Source of the DNA: G963665495 sp963677785
GTDB taxonomy: Bacteria; Desulfobacterota; Desulfovibrionia; Desulfovibrionales; Desulfovibrionaceae
DNA length: 64,000 nucleotides
Direction: 5' to 3'
NCBI GenBank assembly: GCA_963677785.2
Contig: CAXXDH010000003.1
Span: forward strand, 930,001 to 994,000
Numbering within the stretch: position 1 is the stretch's first letter; the number at the start of each line of letters is the position of its first letter. The notes beneath the pieces were generated by a model that was given only the letters and a program-made list of their open reading frames with translations, had not been told where the DNA came from and searched no databases. This document shows, one piece after another, positions 16,149-25,099 of this stretch. Position numbers and translations under genes: made by a program.

Positions 16149-16835
16149 ATGGAAAAAAAGATTGAAAAGCTTACCAGCAATCTGTTCCGGAAATCCACTT
16201 CCAGAACGCTTGCGGAGCAGGCTTACGACCTGCTTGAGGAAAAGCTGATCACTCTTCAATTGGAGCCAGGTAGCATTGTCAACGAGGCGACTGTGGTCAA
16301 GGAGCTGAATATCGGCCGCACCCCCGTACGCGAGGCTCTGCAGAAACTCGCCCAAGTCGGCATGGTCGTCATCATGCCTCACAAAGGAATTCTCGTTTCC
16401 GAGATTAACCCGCTCAAGCAGTTGAAACTGTTGGAACTCAGACAAAACTTGGAACAATTGATGGTCCGCACCGCAGCAACACGCTGCTCAGACGCGGACA
16501 GAGAATTTTTCCCGGAGCTGGCGGAATGTCTTGAACTGGCGGCAACGAAAAACAACACCGTTGATTTTATGCGCTACGACAACATTCTGCATTTGTTGAT
16601 CGCCCAAGCCACCGGCAACGAATACCTCTGTCGGGGCATGGAACTGTACAACAGCCTTTCCAGGCGTTTTTGGTACATGCACAACAAAAACACCAAGGAT
16701 ATGCCCCGTTGCTCCATGTTGCATGCGGATCTGGCCAGAACAATCGCTGCAGGGGATCCGGACAATGCTGTTGCAGCCCATACCAGGCTTATTGACTACC
16801 TTATTGAAGTGACACGAGCGACCCTCGTTTTTTGA
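16149..16835 (+). CDS. GntR-family transcriptional regulator, FCD (FadR-type) subfamily
   Basis: The ATG at 16149 has GGGAG 6 nt upstream. The 228-aa protein has an N-terminal winged helix-turn-helix (about 17-85: LAEQAYDLLEEKLITLQLEP, NEATVVKELNIGRTPVREAL, IMPHKGILVSEI) and an all-helical FCD ligand domain (about 95-225: LLELRQNLEQLMVRTAA, FMRYDNILHLLIAQATGN, HADLARTIAAGDPDNAVAAH). In this family Asp/His residues of the FCD bind a metal and an organic acid. D150 and two later His residues could serve that role here. The target is unknown. No metabolic operon adjoins it, and the preceding DNA is unusually AT-rich, so the gene may be acquired. Confidence 0.88.
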   Translation: MEKKIEKLTSNLFRKSTSRTLAEQAYDLLEEKLITLQLEPGSIVNEATVVKELNIGRTPVREALQKLAQVGMVVIMPHKGILVSEINPLKQLKLLELRQNLEQLMVRTAATRCSDADREFFPELAECLELAATKNNTVDFMRYDNILHLLIAQATGNEYLCRGMELYNSLSRRFWYMHNKNTKDMPRCSMLHADLARTIAAGDPDNAVAAHTRLIDYLIEVTRATLVF

Positions 16836-17025
16836 TCAGGAGCGGACGTATCGTTTCTTTTCTTCAACCACAGCATCTTGCTGCCGGTTACGACGGATCC
16901 TGGTCCTGTTGCTTTTCTTATGAGAGTGTTCTTGCAAGAAGAGCTTGCATTATCCCGTCCCCATATACTATCATAGAAATTGCAGGGTCAGCCCTAAAAA
17001 AAATGTTCTTTCTTGAGGTACGGTA

Positions 17026-17430
17026 ATGAACTATCTGCACATATTTTTGGGAATCATCGACTCAGCCATTTTTATCAGCATGTTCACCAATCTCTACAAT
17101 TTTTTCGATCTGCAGAAAGATATTCCTGACGGACAACCCTTGCTGTGGCTGTTCTGGTTTGTCGCGCCCCCCCTGATCATCTCCGTGATGGACAAACTGC
17201 GCGTGGTTTTTTTTCCAAAAGAGCATGAGGACGTGTTCAAGGACCAGCTTATGAATCCGGTCACGTTGCTGGCGGAAACCGTGGCCTGGGCCATTCCCAA
17301 CATGCTCGGCGGGCTCCTCTGGTGCTTCTTTATTTCTGTCCTGTTGGGCCTCTTCTACTGGCTCACGGGTGATGCGCTGATCATGATGTTCACCGACAGG
17401 ATGGGACTGATCGTTCAATCCATAAAATAG
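17026..17430 (+). CDS. Conserved hypothetical membrane protein
   Basis: A 134-aa protein with about three transmembrane helices (near 1-25, 40-60 and 85-120) separated by a loop with charged residues (DKLRVVFFPKEHEDVFKDQL). GAGG precedes the ATG by about 8 nt. It ends 8 bp before thiL and 190 bp after the GntR gene, so it is likely the first gene of the unit running through thiL and the duplicated membrane protein. No family recognised. Confidence 0.7.
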   Translation: MNYLHIFLGIIDSAIFISMFTNLYNFFDLQKDIPDGQPLLWLFWFVAPPLIISVMDKLRVVFFPKEHEDVFKDQLMNPVTLLAETVAWAIPNMLGGLLWCFFISVLLGLFYWLTGDALIMMFTDRMGLIVQSIK

Positions 17431-17438
17431 CGGATACT

Positions 17439-18458
17439 ATGCCCCAACCCCCTCTTTCTCTTGCTTCGGAACAGGATTTTCTCCATTGTATCGATCGTCA
17501 TTTTCCCAAGTCTCACGCGCACCTGGCGTTGGGACGCGGACATGACTGCGCTCTGCTGCGTACGCAGGGCCATTTGCTGTTGAGTACGGATCTGTTCCTG
17601 GAAGACAGCCATTTCCGGCGCAGCTATTTCTCTCCTGCGGATATCGGCTACAAAGCCCTGGCCGTGAACCTTTCCGACATCGCCGGCATGGGCGGACGCC
17701 CGCTCGGTTTTTCCCTCGGACTGGTGGCCCCGCCGGATATTTCCCTGGAGGACTGGGACGCCTTGTTCGCTGCCATGGCTGCGCTTGCTTCCGCCTGGGA
17801 CGTGGTCCTCACGGGCGGCGACCTGAGCAAGTCCGACAAGCTGGGACTTTCCGTCACCATCTGGGGCGAGCCCCCGGCCGAGGTTCCCCTGCGAGGCAAT
17901 TGCCTGCCTGGCGATGATATTTTCATCTGCGGATCACGCCCGGACCTGCTGGAAATCGGTTTGGCGCGGACAGGACTGCTGGCCCTGGAGGCCCAGGGCA
18001 CGGACGCGCGAACGCAGTATCCGGAATCCGTACGTACGCACCTGCGCCCGCAGCCCTGCATGCGGCAGGGCCCCGTTCTCGCGGCCTGGCCTGGCCTGCA
18101 CGCCATGATGGATCTTTCGGACGGCCTGGCCAGGGATCTGCCTCGCCTGTTGGGCGCCTGCCTGCCCGTTCCCCCGGATCCGCTCCCCGGCGCCGCGCTG
18201 CATCTTGACGAAAACACGCTGCACCCCGAACTGCGCGCCTTTGCTGCCGCCAACGGCCAATCCGCCCTGGACCTGGCCTTGCTTGGAGGCGAAGATTATG
18301 TTTTGTTGGGCTGCGCAACGGCAGGATTCTGCGAGCAGCACAGATCGCAACTTCCAGGATTGCACCGGATAGGCGAAGTCACCGCCGGACCGGGGCTTTC
18401 CATCAACGGCGAGAGCGTACGCACAGCTGGATTCGACCACTTCGCCGGCAACCCCTAA
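17439..18458 (+). CDS. thiL: Thiamine-monophosphate kinase
   Basis: A 339-aa member of the PurM/ThiL superfamily that phosphorylates thiamine monophosphate to the active cofactor thiamine diphosphate with ATP. It shows the early ATP/Mg loop GHDCALL, LLLSTDLFLEDSHFRRSYFS, GYKALAVNLSDIAGMGGRP, VVLTGGDLSKSDKLGLSVTIWG, the DLSDGLARDLPRLL helix and LLGGEDYVLLG near the C-terminus. Length is normal for ThiL. The rest of the thiamine pathway is not nearby. Eight bases separate it from the upstream membrane protein, and its stop overlaps the ribosome-binding site of the next gene. Confidence 0.93.
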   Translation: MPQPPLSLASEQDFLHCIDRHFPKSHAHLALGRGHDCALLRTQGHLLLSTDLFLEDSHFRRSYFSPADIGYKALAVNLSDIAGMGGRPLGFSLGLVAPPDISLEDWDALFAAMAALASAWDVVLTGGDLSKSDKLGLSVTIWGEPPAEVPLRGNCLPGDDIFICGSRPDLLEIGLARTGLLALEAQGTDARTQYPESVRTHLRPQPCMRQGPVLAAWPGLHAMMDLSDGLARDLPRLLGACLPVPPDPLPGAALHLDENTLHPELRAFAAANGQSALDLALLGGEDYVLLGCATAGFCEQHRSQLPGLHRIGEVTAGPGLSINGESVRTAGFDHFAGNP

Positions 18459-18468
18459 GGAGGCAGTC

Positions 18469-18990
18469 GTGAGCGGTTTCTTGGGCGGCTATTGGGAAAA
18501 AAAATTTTTTATCGGCGGCCTGGTCTGCCTGGTCATCGGCGCGCTGCTGGTGGCGGGGACGCTCAGCAATGCCACATCTCTCGCCAGTCCGGAAAAAGCG
18601 TTTCCGCTGGCCATCGCCCTCGGGTTCGTCGTCTGTGGCATTCTCTTGCTGCGCCACTGGCGCGTCAGAAAAAACAGCCCTGAAAAGAAACTCACCCAGG
18701 GCTTTCTGGGCGGTTACTGGTCGCGCAAATACATCCTGGGCGGCATTGCCTGCCTCATCGCCAGCGCCGCATTCATCTACGACGGCGCCACCGGCGGCAA
18801 CCTGTTCTACGCGCAGAACAGCTCAAACACGGGCCTGGACGAAAGCGAAGCCGTGCTCGCCATCATTCTGAACTTCCTCGGACCATACGGGTTCGCCGCC
18901 ATCTTTTTCTGCCTGGGTTTTATCGGCATCCGTATCGGCATGCTCAACAAAGAACGCCTCGAATCCCTGGAAAACCTGGGACAGAACTGA
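18469..18990 (+). CDS. Membrane protein with internal duplication (GFLGGYW repeat)
   Basis: Starts at GTG (18469) with AAGGAGG 5 nt upstream, and that site overlaps the thiL stop. The 173-aa product is two copies of a two-helix unit. The first opens SGFLGGYWEKKFFIGGLVCL and the second (about residue 80) QGFLGGYWSRKYILGGIACL. Each is followed by a hydrophobic pair of helices. The duplicated GFLGGYWxxKxxxGGxxCL signature is very regular and implies a pseudo-twofold membrane fold. The C-terminus (MLNKERLESLENLGQN) is charged. Tight coupling to thiL suggests co-expression, but no functional link is evident. Family not recognised. Confidence 0.8.
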   Translation: MSGFLGGYWEKKFFIGGLVCLVIGALLVAGTLSNATSLASPEKAFPLAIALGFVVCGILLLRHWRVRKNSPEKKLTQGFLGGYWSRKYILGGIACLIASAAFIYDGATGGNLFYAQNSSNTGLDESEAVLAIILNFLGPYGFAAIFFCLGFIGIRIGMLNKERLESLENLGQN

Positions 18991-18995
18991 AAAAC

Positions 18996-19051
18996 ATGCC
19001 TCCGGCGGCATAAGAAACCTTTGTAAAAGAGTTCTTATGAATCTCCCAAAA
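18996..19051 (+). repeat. Dispersed GC-rich intergenic repeat, copy B
   Basis: Begins six bases after the preceding stop. It shares ATGCCTCCGGCGGC at the left and AATCTCC-CAAAA at the right with 10018-10071. The central hairpin is less perfect but keeps arms ATAAGAA/TTCTTAT (19010-19016, 19032-19038). Confidence 0.65.
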
Positions 19052-19142
19052 TTGTTAGTGGACCACAATAAATACTACTATTTTCATCGTTGAGGATTAT
19101 TACCTCCCTTATTTCAAGAATGGGATTTAGCCACTGGAAGCG

Positions 19143-20204
19143 TCACTTGATTCCGCAGGTTCGGGTCATCAGCTTGCGCACCAGTTCCTGGCAATAGCCG
19201 CAGCCGTTGCAACGCTTGTCGCAGCGGCCGGTGTGGTTCAGAAAATCCGCGGGGATGCACAGGTTGGGCAGTGTGAAGATCTCGGCCAGAGCCTCGGACG
19301 CGTCCAGCAGCTCGATAAGGTTTCCCTCCCACCGGCCCGCGCAATAGGCCCGGACAATACGGGCCAGGTGTTCGGCCCCCAGGGTCCGGCCGCATAGTTT
19401 GACGCCGTCCACAATGCCCTCGTAAGCCGGCAGATCCTCCGGACGGATAAAAGGAGATTTCAACAGCTCCCAGGGCGCTTCGTAGAAACGTCTGGCGCAG
19501 CCGCGAACGGTATGCAGCTTGCCCAGCGCGCGAAACCGTTCTTCCCGGTCGCGGCAGCCCGCGATGAGCACCTCATGCGCGCGGCGGTACGGGCACTGGT
19601 ACAGACAGCCCTCGTTGGCCAGCAGATAAATTTCCAGCTGCGGATACAGTCCACGCAGCTGCAGTGCAAACGTTCGCAGCTCGGACAACGAACGATTCAG
19701 CCTGCGGTCCGGAACCAGCAGTCCGGCGGGTTGAAATCCCAGCTCCTCCAGGCGGTCCAGCCAGGCTATGGCCTTTTCCAGAGAATCGATCTGACAGTTG
19801 ACGCTGGGAGAAGCGGCCAGCGCGGCGCACAATCCGGGCGCCGTATCGGCCAGGGCCTGGGCCAGGTACAGGTCCGCGAACACCACCCCCTGCAGCAGAT
19901 CCCGCTCCACAAGGTGTTCCAGCGTACGGATCAACGGCGCCAGGGACGCAGCGTCCAGATAGACGCGCGCATCGCTGATCCGGCCGTTCAACAGCGCGTT
20001 CCGGCGTATCCGAGGGAACAAGGCGAGTTTTTCGCAAAAGGCCTCCCAGGGGACGGCGCTGTCGCACTGCCACGGGCGGGCGTCCGGAAAGTCCGGCAGG
20101 CCAAGGCCGAAGTAAAGATGTCGGACCCGGTTCTGATGTTCGAGCAGCAGCTCCAGGTAGGAATCCTCCGGCAGGAAAGGCAGATCAAAAGAGATCAGGC
20201 CCAT
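19143..20204 (-). CDS. Peptidase U32-like (YhbU/UbiU-type) protein
   Basis: A 353-aa protein whose centre carries the U32 hallmark LLANEGCLYQCPYRRAHE (around residue 190) with a barrel-like run of strands before it (GVVFADLYLAQAL, PSVNCQIDSLEKAIAWLDRL, FQPAGLLVPDRRLNRSLSEL). U32 members include putative collagenases and Fe-S proteins of hydroxylation pathways. The C-terminus holds a compact cluster, CDKRCNGCGYCQ, that could bind iron-sulfur or zinc. AAGGG lies 7 nt before the ATG at 20204, which sits inside the end of the upstream gene (20-bp overlap), so the two are translationally coupled. Substrate unknown. True peptidase activity is doubtful. Confidence 0.72.
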   Translation of the reverse strand: MGLISFDLPFLPEDSYLELLLEHQNRVRHLYFGLGLPDFPDARPWQCDSAVPWEAFCEKLALFPRIRRNALLNGRISDARVYLDAASLAPLIRTLEHLVERDLLQGVVFADLYLAQALADTAPGLCAALAASPSVNCQIDSLEKAIAWLDRLEELGFQPAGLLVPDRRLNRSLSELRTFALQLRGLYPQLEIYLLANEGCLYQCPYRRAHEVLIAGCRDREERFRALGKLHTVRGCARRFYEAPWELLKSPFIRPEDLPAYEGIVDGVKLCGRTLGAEHLARIVRAYCAGRWEGNLIELLDASEALAEIFTLPNLCIPADFLNHTGRCDKRCNGCGYCQELVRKLMTRTCGIK

Positions 20205-21462
20205 GCAGCAGCCCTTTGGGCCGGCTGATCAGCAGCCAGCAGAGTTCGTCCAGTACGTCCAGCAGCTCGGCGAACAGGCCGCCCTGCTCCATGGCCTGGC
20301 CGAAAAGTTCCTCGCGCCGCTGTTTGAGCTTTTCCGCCGAGACCGTCTCAGGAAAACTCTTGGCCAGGGTCATGGCCAGCCGTTCGGCCAGCAGATAGCC
20401 TTTGGCTTCCTCGCCAAAGCGTTCGAGGGCTCTGGAAAACACGGCAGCGTGTTCGCGCAGAAAGTCTTCGGCCACGGCCGTGGGTTCCATGGCCTGCACC
20501 TGGCAAAGCAGCGAGTAGAGATGATTCAGGCTTGAGCCCGGAATGCCCGCACGCCAGCCCCAGAGCCAGCAGTTGCGCTTGAAAAGCAGAAAATGCTCCC
20601 GCCCCAGGCGCAGCAGCTCGTCCAGCACCACGCGCGCGCGGGTCAGCTCGGGCGCGTCCCAGCGTACTTTTAACGCGTCCAGTTCCCAGGGAGGCACGGT
20701 TCCGGCATCATGGCCTTCGCCGTTGTGCAGCAGCGTACGCAGGATATGGGCCAGCCAGCGGTTGGCTTCCGGAGAATTGGGGGTTTCCAGGTGCGCGTAA
20801 CTCAGCACGTAGGTGCCCGTGCCGAAGGTACCGCGGACAATGCAGGGCTGTCCGGCCAGTTTGGAAGGCTGGAGGTTCACGCCGTAATCGTTTTCCCACT
20901 GGGCCAGGGTGCCCTCCGGCAGGCTCTCGAACGGCAGGTCCGCCATCCAGAAATCCGGGCCCGGGCGGTCGTAGCTGGCCAGGACTTCCACCTGCTCCGT
21001 ACGGGACTGGGCAAAACGCGCCGGCCACCAGACCGGCACGCAGGGCAGCCCGGACAGTCCTTCGGGCAGAAAAGCGCTTCCGGCCAGGGGTTTGACGTGT
21101 ACGTGGCCGCTGATCAAATGCAGCATTCGGTCTTTGAGCGCGGCGCGCTTCCAGGGGCAGAGATCCAGGCCGTATTTGCCCGTAAGCCCTAGTCCGGAAC
21201 CGCCGCAGAAGCCGATGTAGGACCCGCCAGCGCCGATGTGCGTACGAATGGCTTCCATGCCCGCCAGGCCGAGTTTTTCAGCTTTGCGCCGCGCCACGCC
21301 ACCCGGCACCACCAGCACTGCACCGGGATTGCGTTGCAGCAGTCCGCCCGCTATTTCACGGGCCCGGACAACACGAAAGGAAAAGCCCATGGACGCAATG
21401 GCGCGCCAGGCCAGCAAGCCCCATATGAAGGATTCATCCCAGAGAATATACAGACTTGACAT
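20185..21462 (-). CDS. BPL_N-domain (glutamine-amidotransferase-like) protein
   Basis: A 425-aa protein. Residues 1-200 resemble the N-terminal domain of eukaryotic-type biotin-protein ligases (BPL_N): SLYILWDESFIWGLLAWRA, AVLVVPGGVARRKAEKLGL, then the nucleophile-elbow-like GSYIGFCGGSGLGL, with a later FGTGTYVLSYAHLETPNSPE matching that family's last strand. No biotin ligase catalytic domain follows. The remaining ~190 residues are helical and unrecognised. It is divergent from valS and overlaps the U32-like gene downstream. Such cysteine-containing class I amidotransferase-like folds can be hydrolases or pure binding domains, and the role here is unknown. Confidence 0.7.
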   Translation of the reverse strand: MSSLYILWDESFIWGLLAWRAIASMGFSFRVVRAREIAGGLLQRNPGAVLVVPGGVARRKAEKLGLAGMEAIRTHIGAGGSYIGFCGGSGLGLTGKYGLDLCPWKRAALKDRMLHLISGHVHVKPLAGSAFLPEGLSGLPCVPVWWPARFAQSRTEQVEVLASYDRPGPDFWMADLPFESLPEGTLAQWENDYGVNLQPSKLAGQPCIVRGTFGTGTYVLSYAHLETPNSPEANRWLAHILRTLLHNGEGHDAGTVPPWELDALKVRWDAPELTRARVVLDELLRLGREHFLLFKRNCWLWGWRAGIPGSSLNHLYSLLCQVQAMEPTAVAEDFLREHAAVFSRALERFGEEAKGYLLAERLAMTLAKSFPETVSAEKLKQRREELFGQAMEQGGLFAELLDVLDELCWLLISRPKGLLHGPDLF

Positions 21463-21577
21463 CTTCTGTCCGCTCGATAAATCTTGCTCGCCAGGCTAAC
21501 AAGCCTTAGAACACAAAACAACCCTGTTACAACACGAATCGTTTTGCCCTTGAACGAGCAAAAGGAGTTAAAATCGC

Positions 21578-24250
21578 ATGTCCCCAGCCCAACTACCAAA
21601 AGGCTATGAACCCAAAGAAGCGGAAGCCCGTTGGCAAAGCCACTGGGAAGAGAACAAAACTTTCACGCCCGACCCCGACGGTCCGGGCGAACCCTACTCC
21701 ATCGTCATTCCGCCTCCAAATGTCACCGGCCAGCTGCACATGGGGCACGCGCTGAACATTACGCTGCAGGATATTCTTTGCCGCTTCCACCGTCAAAAGG
21801 GCTGCAAGGTCCTCTGGGTGCCGGGTACGGACCACGCGGGCATTGCCACGCAGAACGTTGTCGAACGCCAGCTCAAGGCGGAAGGCAAAACCCGGGACGA
21901 CCTCGGACGCGAAAAATTCATCGAGCGCGTCTGGGAATGGCGCGAGGATTACGGCAACCGCATCCTGAACCAGATCCGCCGCCTGGGCGCCTCCGTGGAC
22001 TGGAGCCGCGAACGCTTCACCATGGATGAAGGGCTTTCCAAGGCGGTGCGCGAAGTTTTTGTCCGGCTCTACGAAGAGGGCCTGATTTACAAAGGCAACT
22101 ACATCATCAACTGGTGCAACCGCTGCCACACGGCCCTGGCCGACGACGAAGTCGAACACGCGGCCAGAAAAGGCGCGCTGCACGAAATCAAATACATGCT
22201 CAAAGAGCCCGCAGGCGACCTGGACGGCCTGATCGTAGCCACCACCCGCCCGGAAACCATGCTCGGCGATACGGCCGTTGCCGTGCACCCGGAAGACGAA
22301 CGCTACCAGGCGGTGATCGGCAAGACCGTGATTCTGCCCCTGGTGAACCGCGAGATCCCCGTCATCGCGGACAACTACGTGGACCGCGAGTTCGGCACCG
22401 GCTGCCTCAAGGTCACTCCGGCCCACGACATGAACGACTGGGCCCTGGGCAAAAAGCACAACCTGGAAGTCATCCAGGTCATCGACGACAAAGGCTTGAT
22501 GAACGCCAACGCCGGAGCCGCCTACCAGGGCATGACCAAGGAAGACTGCCGGAAAAAGGTCCTCGACGACCTCAAGGAGCTCGGCCTGCTCATCAAGATC
22601 GAAGAATACGAACACAACGTGGGCCATTGCTACCGCTGCAAAAGCGTGATCGAGCCCCATGTTTCGCCGCAATGGTTCGTGGCAGTCAAACCTCTGGCGG
22701 AAAAAGCCCGGGCCGCCGTGCCCGAGGCCACGCAGATTCTGCCCGAACAATGGGTCAAGGTCTACTACAACTGGCTGGACAACATCCGCGACTGGTGCAT
22801 TTCGCGCCAGATCTGGTGGGGGCACCGCATCCCGGCCTGGCAGTGCAAGGATTGCGGCGAATACACCGTGAGCATCGAAACGCCCACGGCCTGCAAATCC
22901 TGCGGCTCCGCCAACCTGGTGCAGGAAGAAGACGTTCTGGATACGTGGTTCTCTTCCGCATTGTGGCCTTTCTCCACCATGGGCTGGCCGGACAAGACCA
23001 AAGAGCTGGAGACCTTCTACCCCACCTCGGTGCTGCTGACCGGCTTCGACATCATCTTTTTCTGGGTGGCCCGGATGATGATGATGGGCATCCATTTCAT
23101 GGACGAAATTCCCTTCAAGGATGTCTACATCCACGCGCTCGTACGCGACGGCGAAGGCAAAAAGATGAGCAAGAGCACGGGCAACGTCATCGACCCCGTG
23201 GAAATGATCGAAAAATTCGGCACGGACAGCCTGCGCTTCACGCTCACGGCTTTTGCCGCCATGGGCCGCGACATCAAGCTTTCGGAAGACCGTATCGAGG
23301 GCTACCGCCATTTTGTCAACAAGATCTGGAACGCCGCACGCTTTACCTTGATGCAGTTGCCCGACGAGCTGCCGGACGTCACGGCCTATCCGCTGGACAA
23401 GGACGACGGCATCCATCACGCCTGGCTCTTTCACCGGTTGGAAGAACTCAAGGAACAGATAGAATCCGCGCTTTCCAAATATTATTTCAATGAAGCGGCC
23501 CAGGCCCTGTACCGGTTTACCTGGCACGAATTCTGCGACTGGTACCTGGAACTCATCAAGCCTGAGCTGTACGGCGAGGACCCCGAACAAAAGGCCATGT
23601 GCCAGGTCCGTCTCTGGACCGCGCTAAAGGAGCTGCTTACCCTGCTGCACCCGATCATGCCGTTCGTGACCCAGGAAATCTGGAGCCATCTGCCCGGCAT
23701 CACCAATCCGGACCTGGCTCTGGAGCCTTTTCCGCAGCTCAGGCCCGGCTGCCGCAATCCCAAGGCGGCCGAGGAAATGGCCCTGATCCAGGAAGGCGTT
23801 GTGGCAGTACGCAATATCCGCGGCGAATTGAACATCAACCCGTCCCTGGAACTCGAGCTGCTGATCCGCCCCAAGACCGAAACGGACGGCGCTTCGTTCG
23901 AGACCAACCGGGACCTCATCAGCAATCTGGCCCGTTTGAAAAGCATCAGCATCGACGCTTCGGCAACGCCCCCCAAGGCTTCGGCCAGCGCGGTGATCCA
24001 GGGCAACGAACTGTTCGTGCCTCTGACCGGTGCCGTCAATTTTGACGACGAACTGGCCCGCCTGGACAAGGAACTGAAGAAGATCGAAAAGGACCTGACC
24101 GCGGTAAACAAAAAACTCATGAACCGCGGATTCACCTCCAAGGCCCCGGAAGAGGTCGTTCAAAAAGAACGCGACCGCGCCGCCGCCTTAGATGAGAAGC
24201 AGGGCAAACTGCTCGAACTGCAGTCGCGCCTCAAAGCAGCCATGGAGTAA
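21578..24250 (+). CDS. valS: Valyl-tRNA synthetase
   Basis: An 890-aa class I synthetase that charges tRNA-Val. AAGGAG precedes the ATG. The HIGH-type motif is HMGH (residues 54-57) within PPPNVTGQLHMGHALN. The editing domain contains TTRPETMLGDTAVAVHP. The KMSKS loop is at 529-533 (GEGKKMSKSTGNVIDP). A cysteine-rich insert (CKDCGEYTVSIETPTACKSC) matches the zinc-binding part of bacterial ValRS, and the last ~70 residues form the usual coiled-coil arm (ELARLDKELKKIEKDLTAVN). Length and order are complete. No T-box-like leader was seen in the 115-bp divergent region before it. Confidence 0.98.
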   Translation: MSPAQLPKGYEPKEAEARWQSHWEENKTFTPDPDGPGEPYSIVIPPPNVTGQLHMGHALNITLQDILCRFHRQKGCKVLWVPGTDHAGIATQNVVERQLKAEGKTRDDLGREKFIERVWEWREDYGNRILNQIRRLGASVDWSRERFTMDEGLSKAVREVFVRLYEEGLIYKGNYIINWCNRCHTALADDEVEHAARKGALHEIKYMLKEPAGDLDGLIVATTRPETMLGDTAVAVHPEDERYQAVIGKTVILPLVNREIPVIADNYVDREFGTGCLKVTPAHDMNDWALGKKHNLEVIQVIDDKGLMNANAGAAYQGMTKEDCRKKVLDDLKELGLLIKIEEYEHNVGHCYRCKSVIEPHVSPQWFVAVKPLAEKARAAVPEATQILPEQWVKVYYNWLDNIRDWCISRQIWWGHRIPAWQCKDCGEYTVSIETPTACKSCGSANLVQEEDVLDTWFSSALWPFSTMGWPDKTKELETFYPTSVLLTGFDIIFFWVARMMMMGIHFMDEIPFKDVYIHALVRDGEGKKMSKSTGNVIDPVEMIEKFGTDSLRFTLTAFAAMGRDIKLSEDRIEGYRHFVNKIWNAARFTLMQLPDELPDVTAYPLDKDDGIHHAWLFHRLEELKEQIESALSKYYFNEAAQALYRFTWHEFCDWYLELIKPELYGEDPEQKAMCQVRLWTALKELLTLLHPIMPFVTQEIWSHLPGITNPDLALEPFPQLRPGCRNPKAAEEMALIQEGVVAVRNIRGELNINPSLELELLIRPKTETDGASFETNRDLISNLARLKSISIDASATPPKASASAVIQGNELFVPLTGAVNFDDELARLDKELKKIEKDLTAVNKKLMNRGFTSKAPEEVVQKERDRAAALDEKQGKLLELQSRLKAAME

Positions 24251-24262
24251 CGGCCTGGCGGG

Positions 24263-24721
24263 ATGGTTATGGAGAACGAAGAACTATTGAAGATACTCGG
24301 GCCCTGCGGCCTGAACTGCGCGAAATGCATCGCATTCGAAGGAGGCCGGATTCAGGAGCACAGCAAAGCTCTGTCCGGGTTGCTGGGCAAAAATTTCGCC
24401 ACATACGCCGAAACCACGTTCAAGCAGATGGAACCGGCCTTCGGACGCTATCCGGCTTTCAAGGAAATCCTCGAGTTCATGGCCAGGGGCAGTTGCGAAG
24501 GCTGCCGCGCGGGCGGCTGCTTGTTCAAGGAGTGCAAGCTGCCCCACTGCATTAAACAGCATAAGGTGGAGTTCTGTTTCCAGTGTCCCGAATACCCGTG
24601 CGAACACCACGGGCTGTTACCCCGCCTGGAAGCTATCTGGCGGCGCAACAACGACCTGATGGCCGAACTCGGCGTGGAAGCCTATTATCTTCGAATAAAA
24701 GACAAGCCACGCTATCCGTAG
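24263..24721 (+). CDS. DUF3795-type cysteine-rich protein
   Basis: A 152-aa protein with three cysteine clusters typical of DUF3795: LGPCGLNCAKCIAF at the start, SCEGCRAGGCLFKECKLPHC in the middle and CFQCPEYPCEHH after it. The spacing suggests metal binding. The product is unknown. It follows valS by 12 bp on the same strand and is closed by a good terminator, so it probably rides on the valS transcript. The start could be ATG 24263 or 24269. Neither has a strong ribosome-binding site. Confidence 0.75.
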   Translation: MVMENEELLKILGPCGLNCAKCIAFEGGRIQEHSKALSGLLGKNFATYAETTFKQMEPAFGRYPAFKEILEFMARGSCEGCRAGGCLFKECKLPHCIKQHKVEFCFQCPEYPCEHHGLLPRLEAIWRRNNDLMAELGVEAYYLRIKDKPRYP

Positions 24722-24743
24722 CAAGCTCGAAAAGACATGCAAG

Positions 24744-24776
24744 GGAGCCCTTTTGTACGAGGGCTCCTTTTTTTTT
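24744..24776 (+). terminator. Rho-independent terminator of valS-DUF3795
   Basis: Stem GGAGCCC (24744-24750) with GGGCTCC (24761-24767), loop of 10 nt, then nine T residues (24768-24776). Confidence 0.9.
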
Positions 24777-24780
24777 GCGC

Positions 24781-25099
24781 AATTTTCACTGCGCAAGCCG
24801 TTTGCTGTTTTCACTCTTTTATTTTGCGAAACAACTGCTCCAACCTGTAGTTATGATCCTACAGATCGTTTCAACTGTTGAATCGCAACTAAAACCGCAA
24901 TATCTATTCAAATAATAGTTGCCAGCCGTAAACTATCCGTATGACAAAAAGATAGTACTTCGTATGGCATTCAGAGCTTTTATTGTCATAGATTCAGGTA
25001 CTGTAACCGAATCCAAAAGCGTATGCGGGTGGGCGTATTGAAGAGCGCGGCATGCAAGCATGCCGCGCGTTCGATGTGTTGGCTGACTGCAAACCGAAG
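24781..25099. other. Gene-free AT-rich interval ending in a perfect GC hairpin
   Basis: No supported gene. At 25045-25068 the arms GCGCGGCATGC and GCATGCCGCGC form a perfect 11-bp inverted repeat with a 2-nt centre. It lies 32 bp past the end of the minus-strand thioesterase gene and lacks a T-run, so it may end transcription weakly or protect the 3' end. Confidence 0.5.

Noticed and set aside
21593..23590. 665-codon minus-strand frame opposite valS
   Set aside because: Antisense shadow of ValRS with His/Val-rich composition and no ribosome-binding site.
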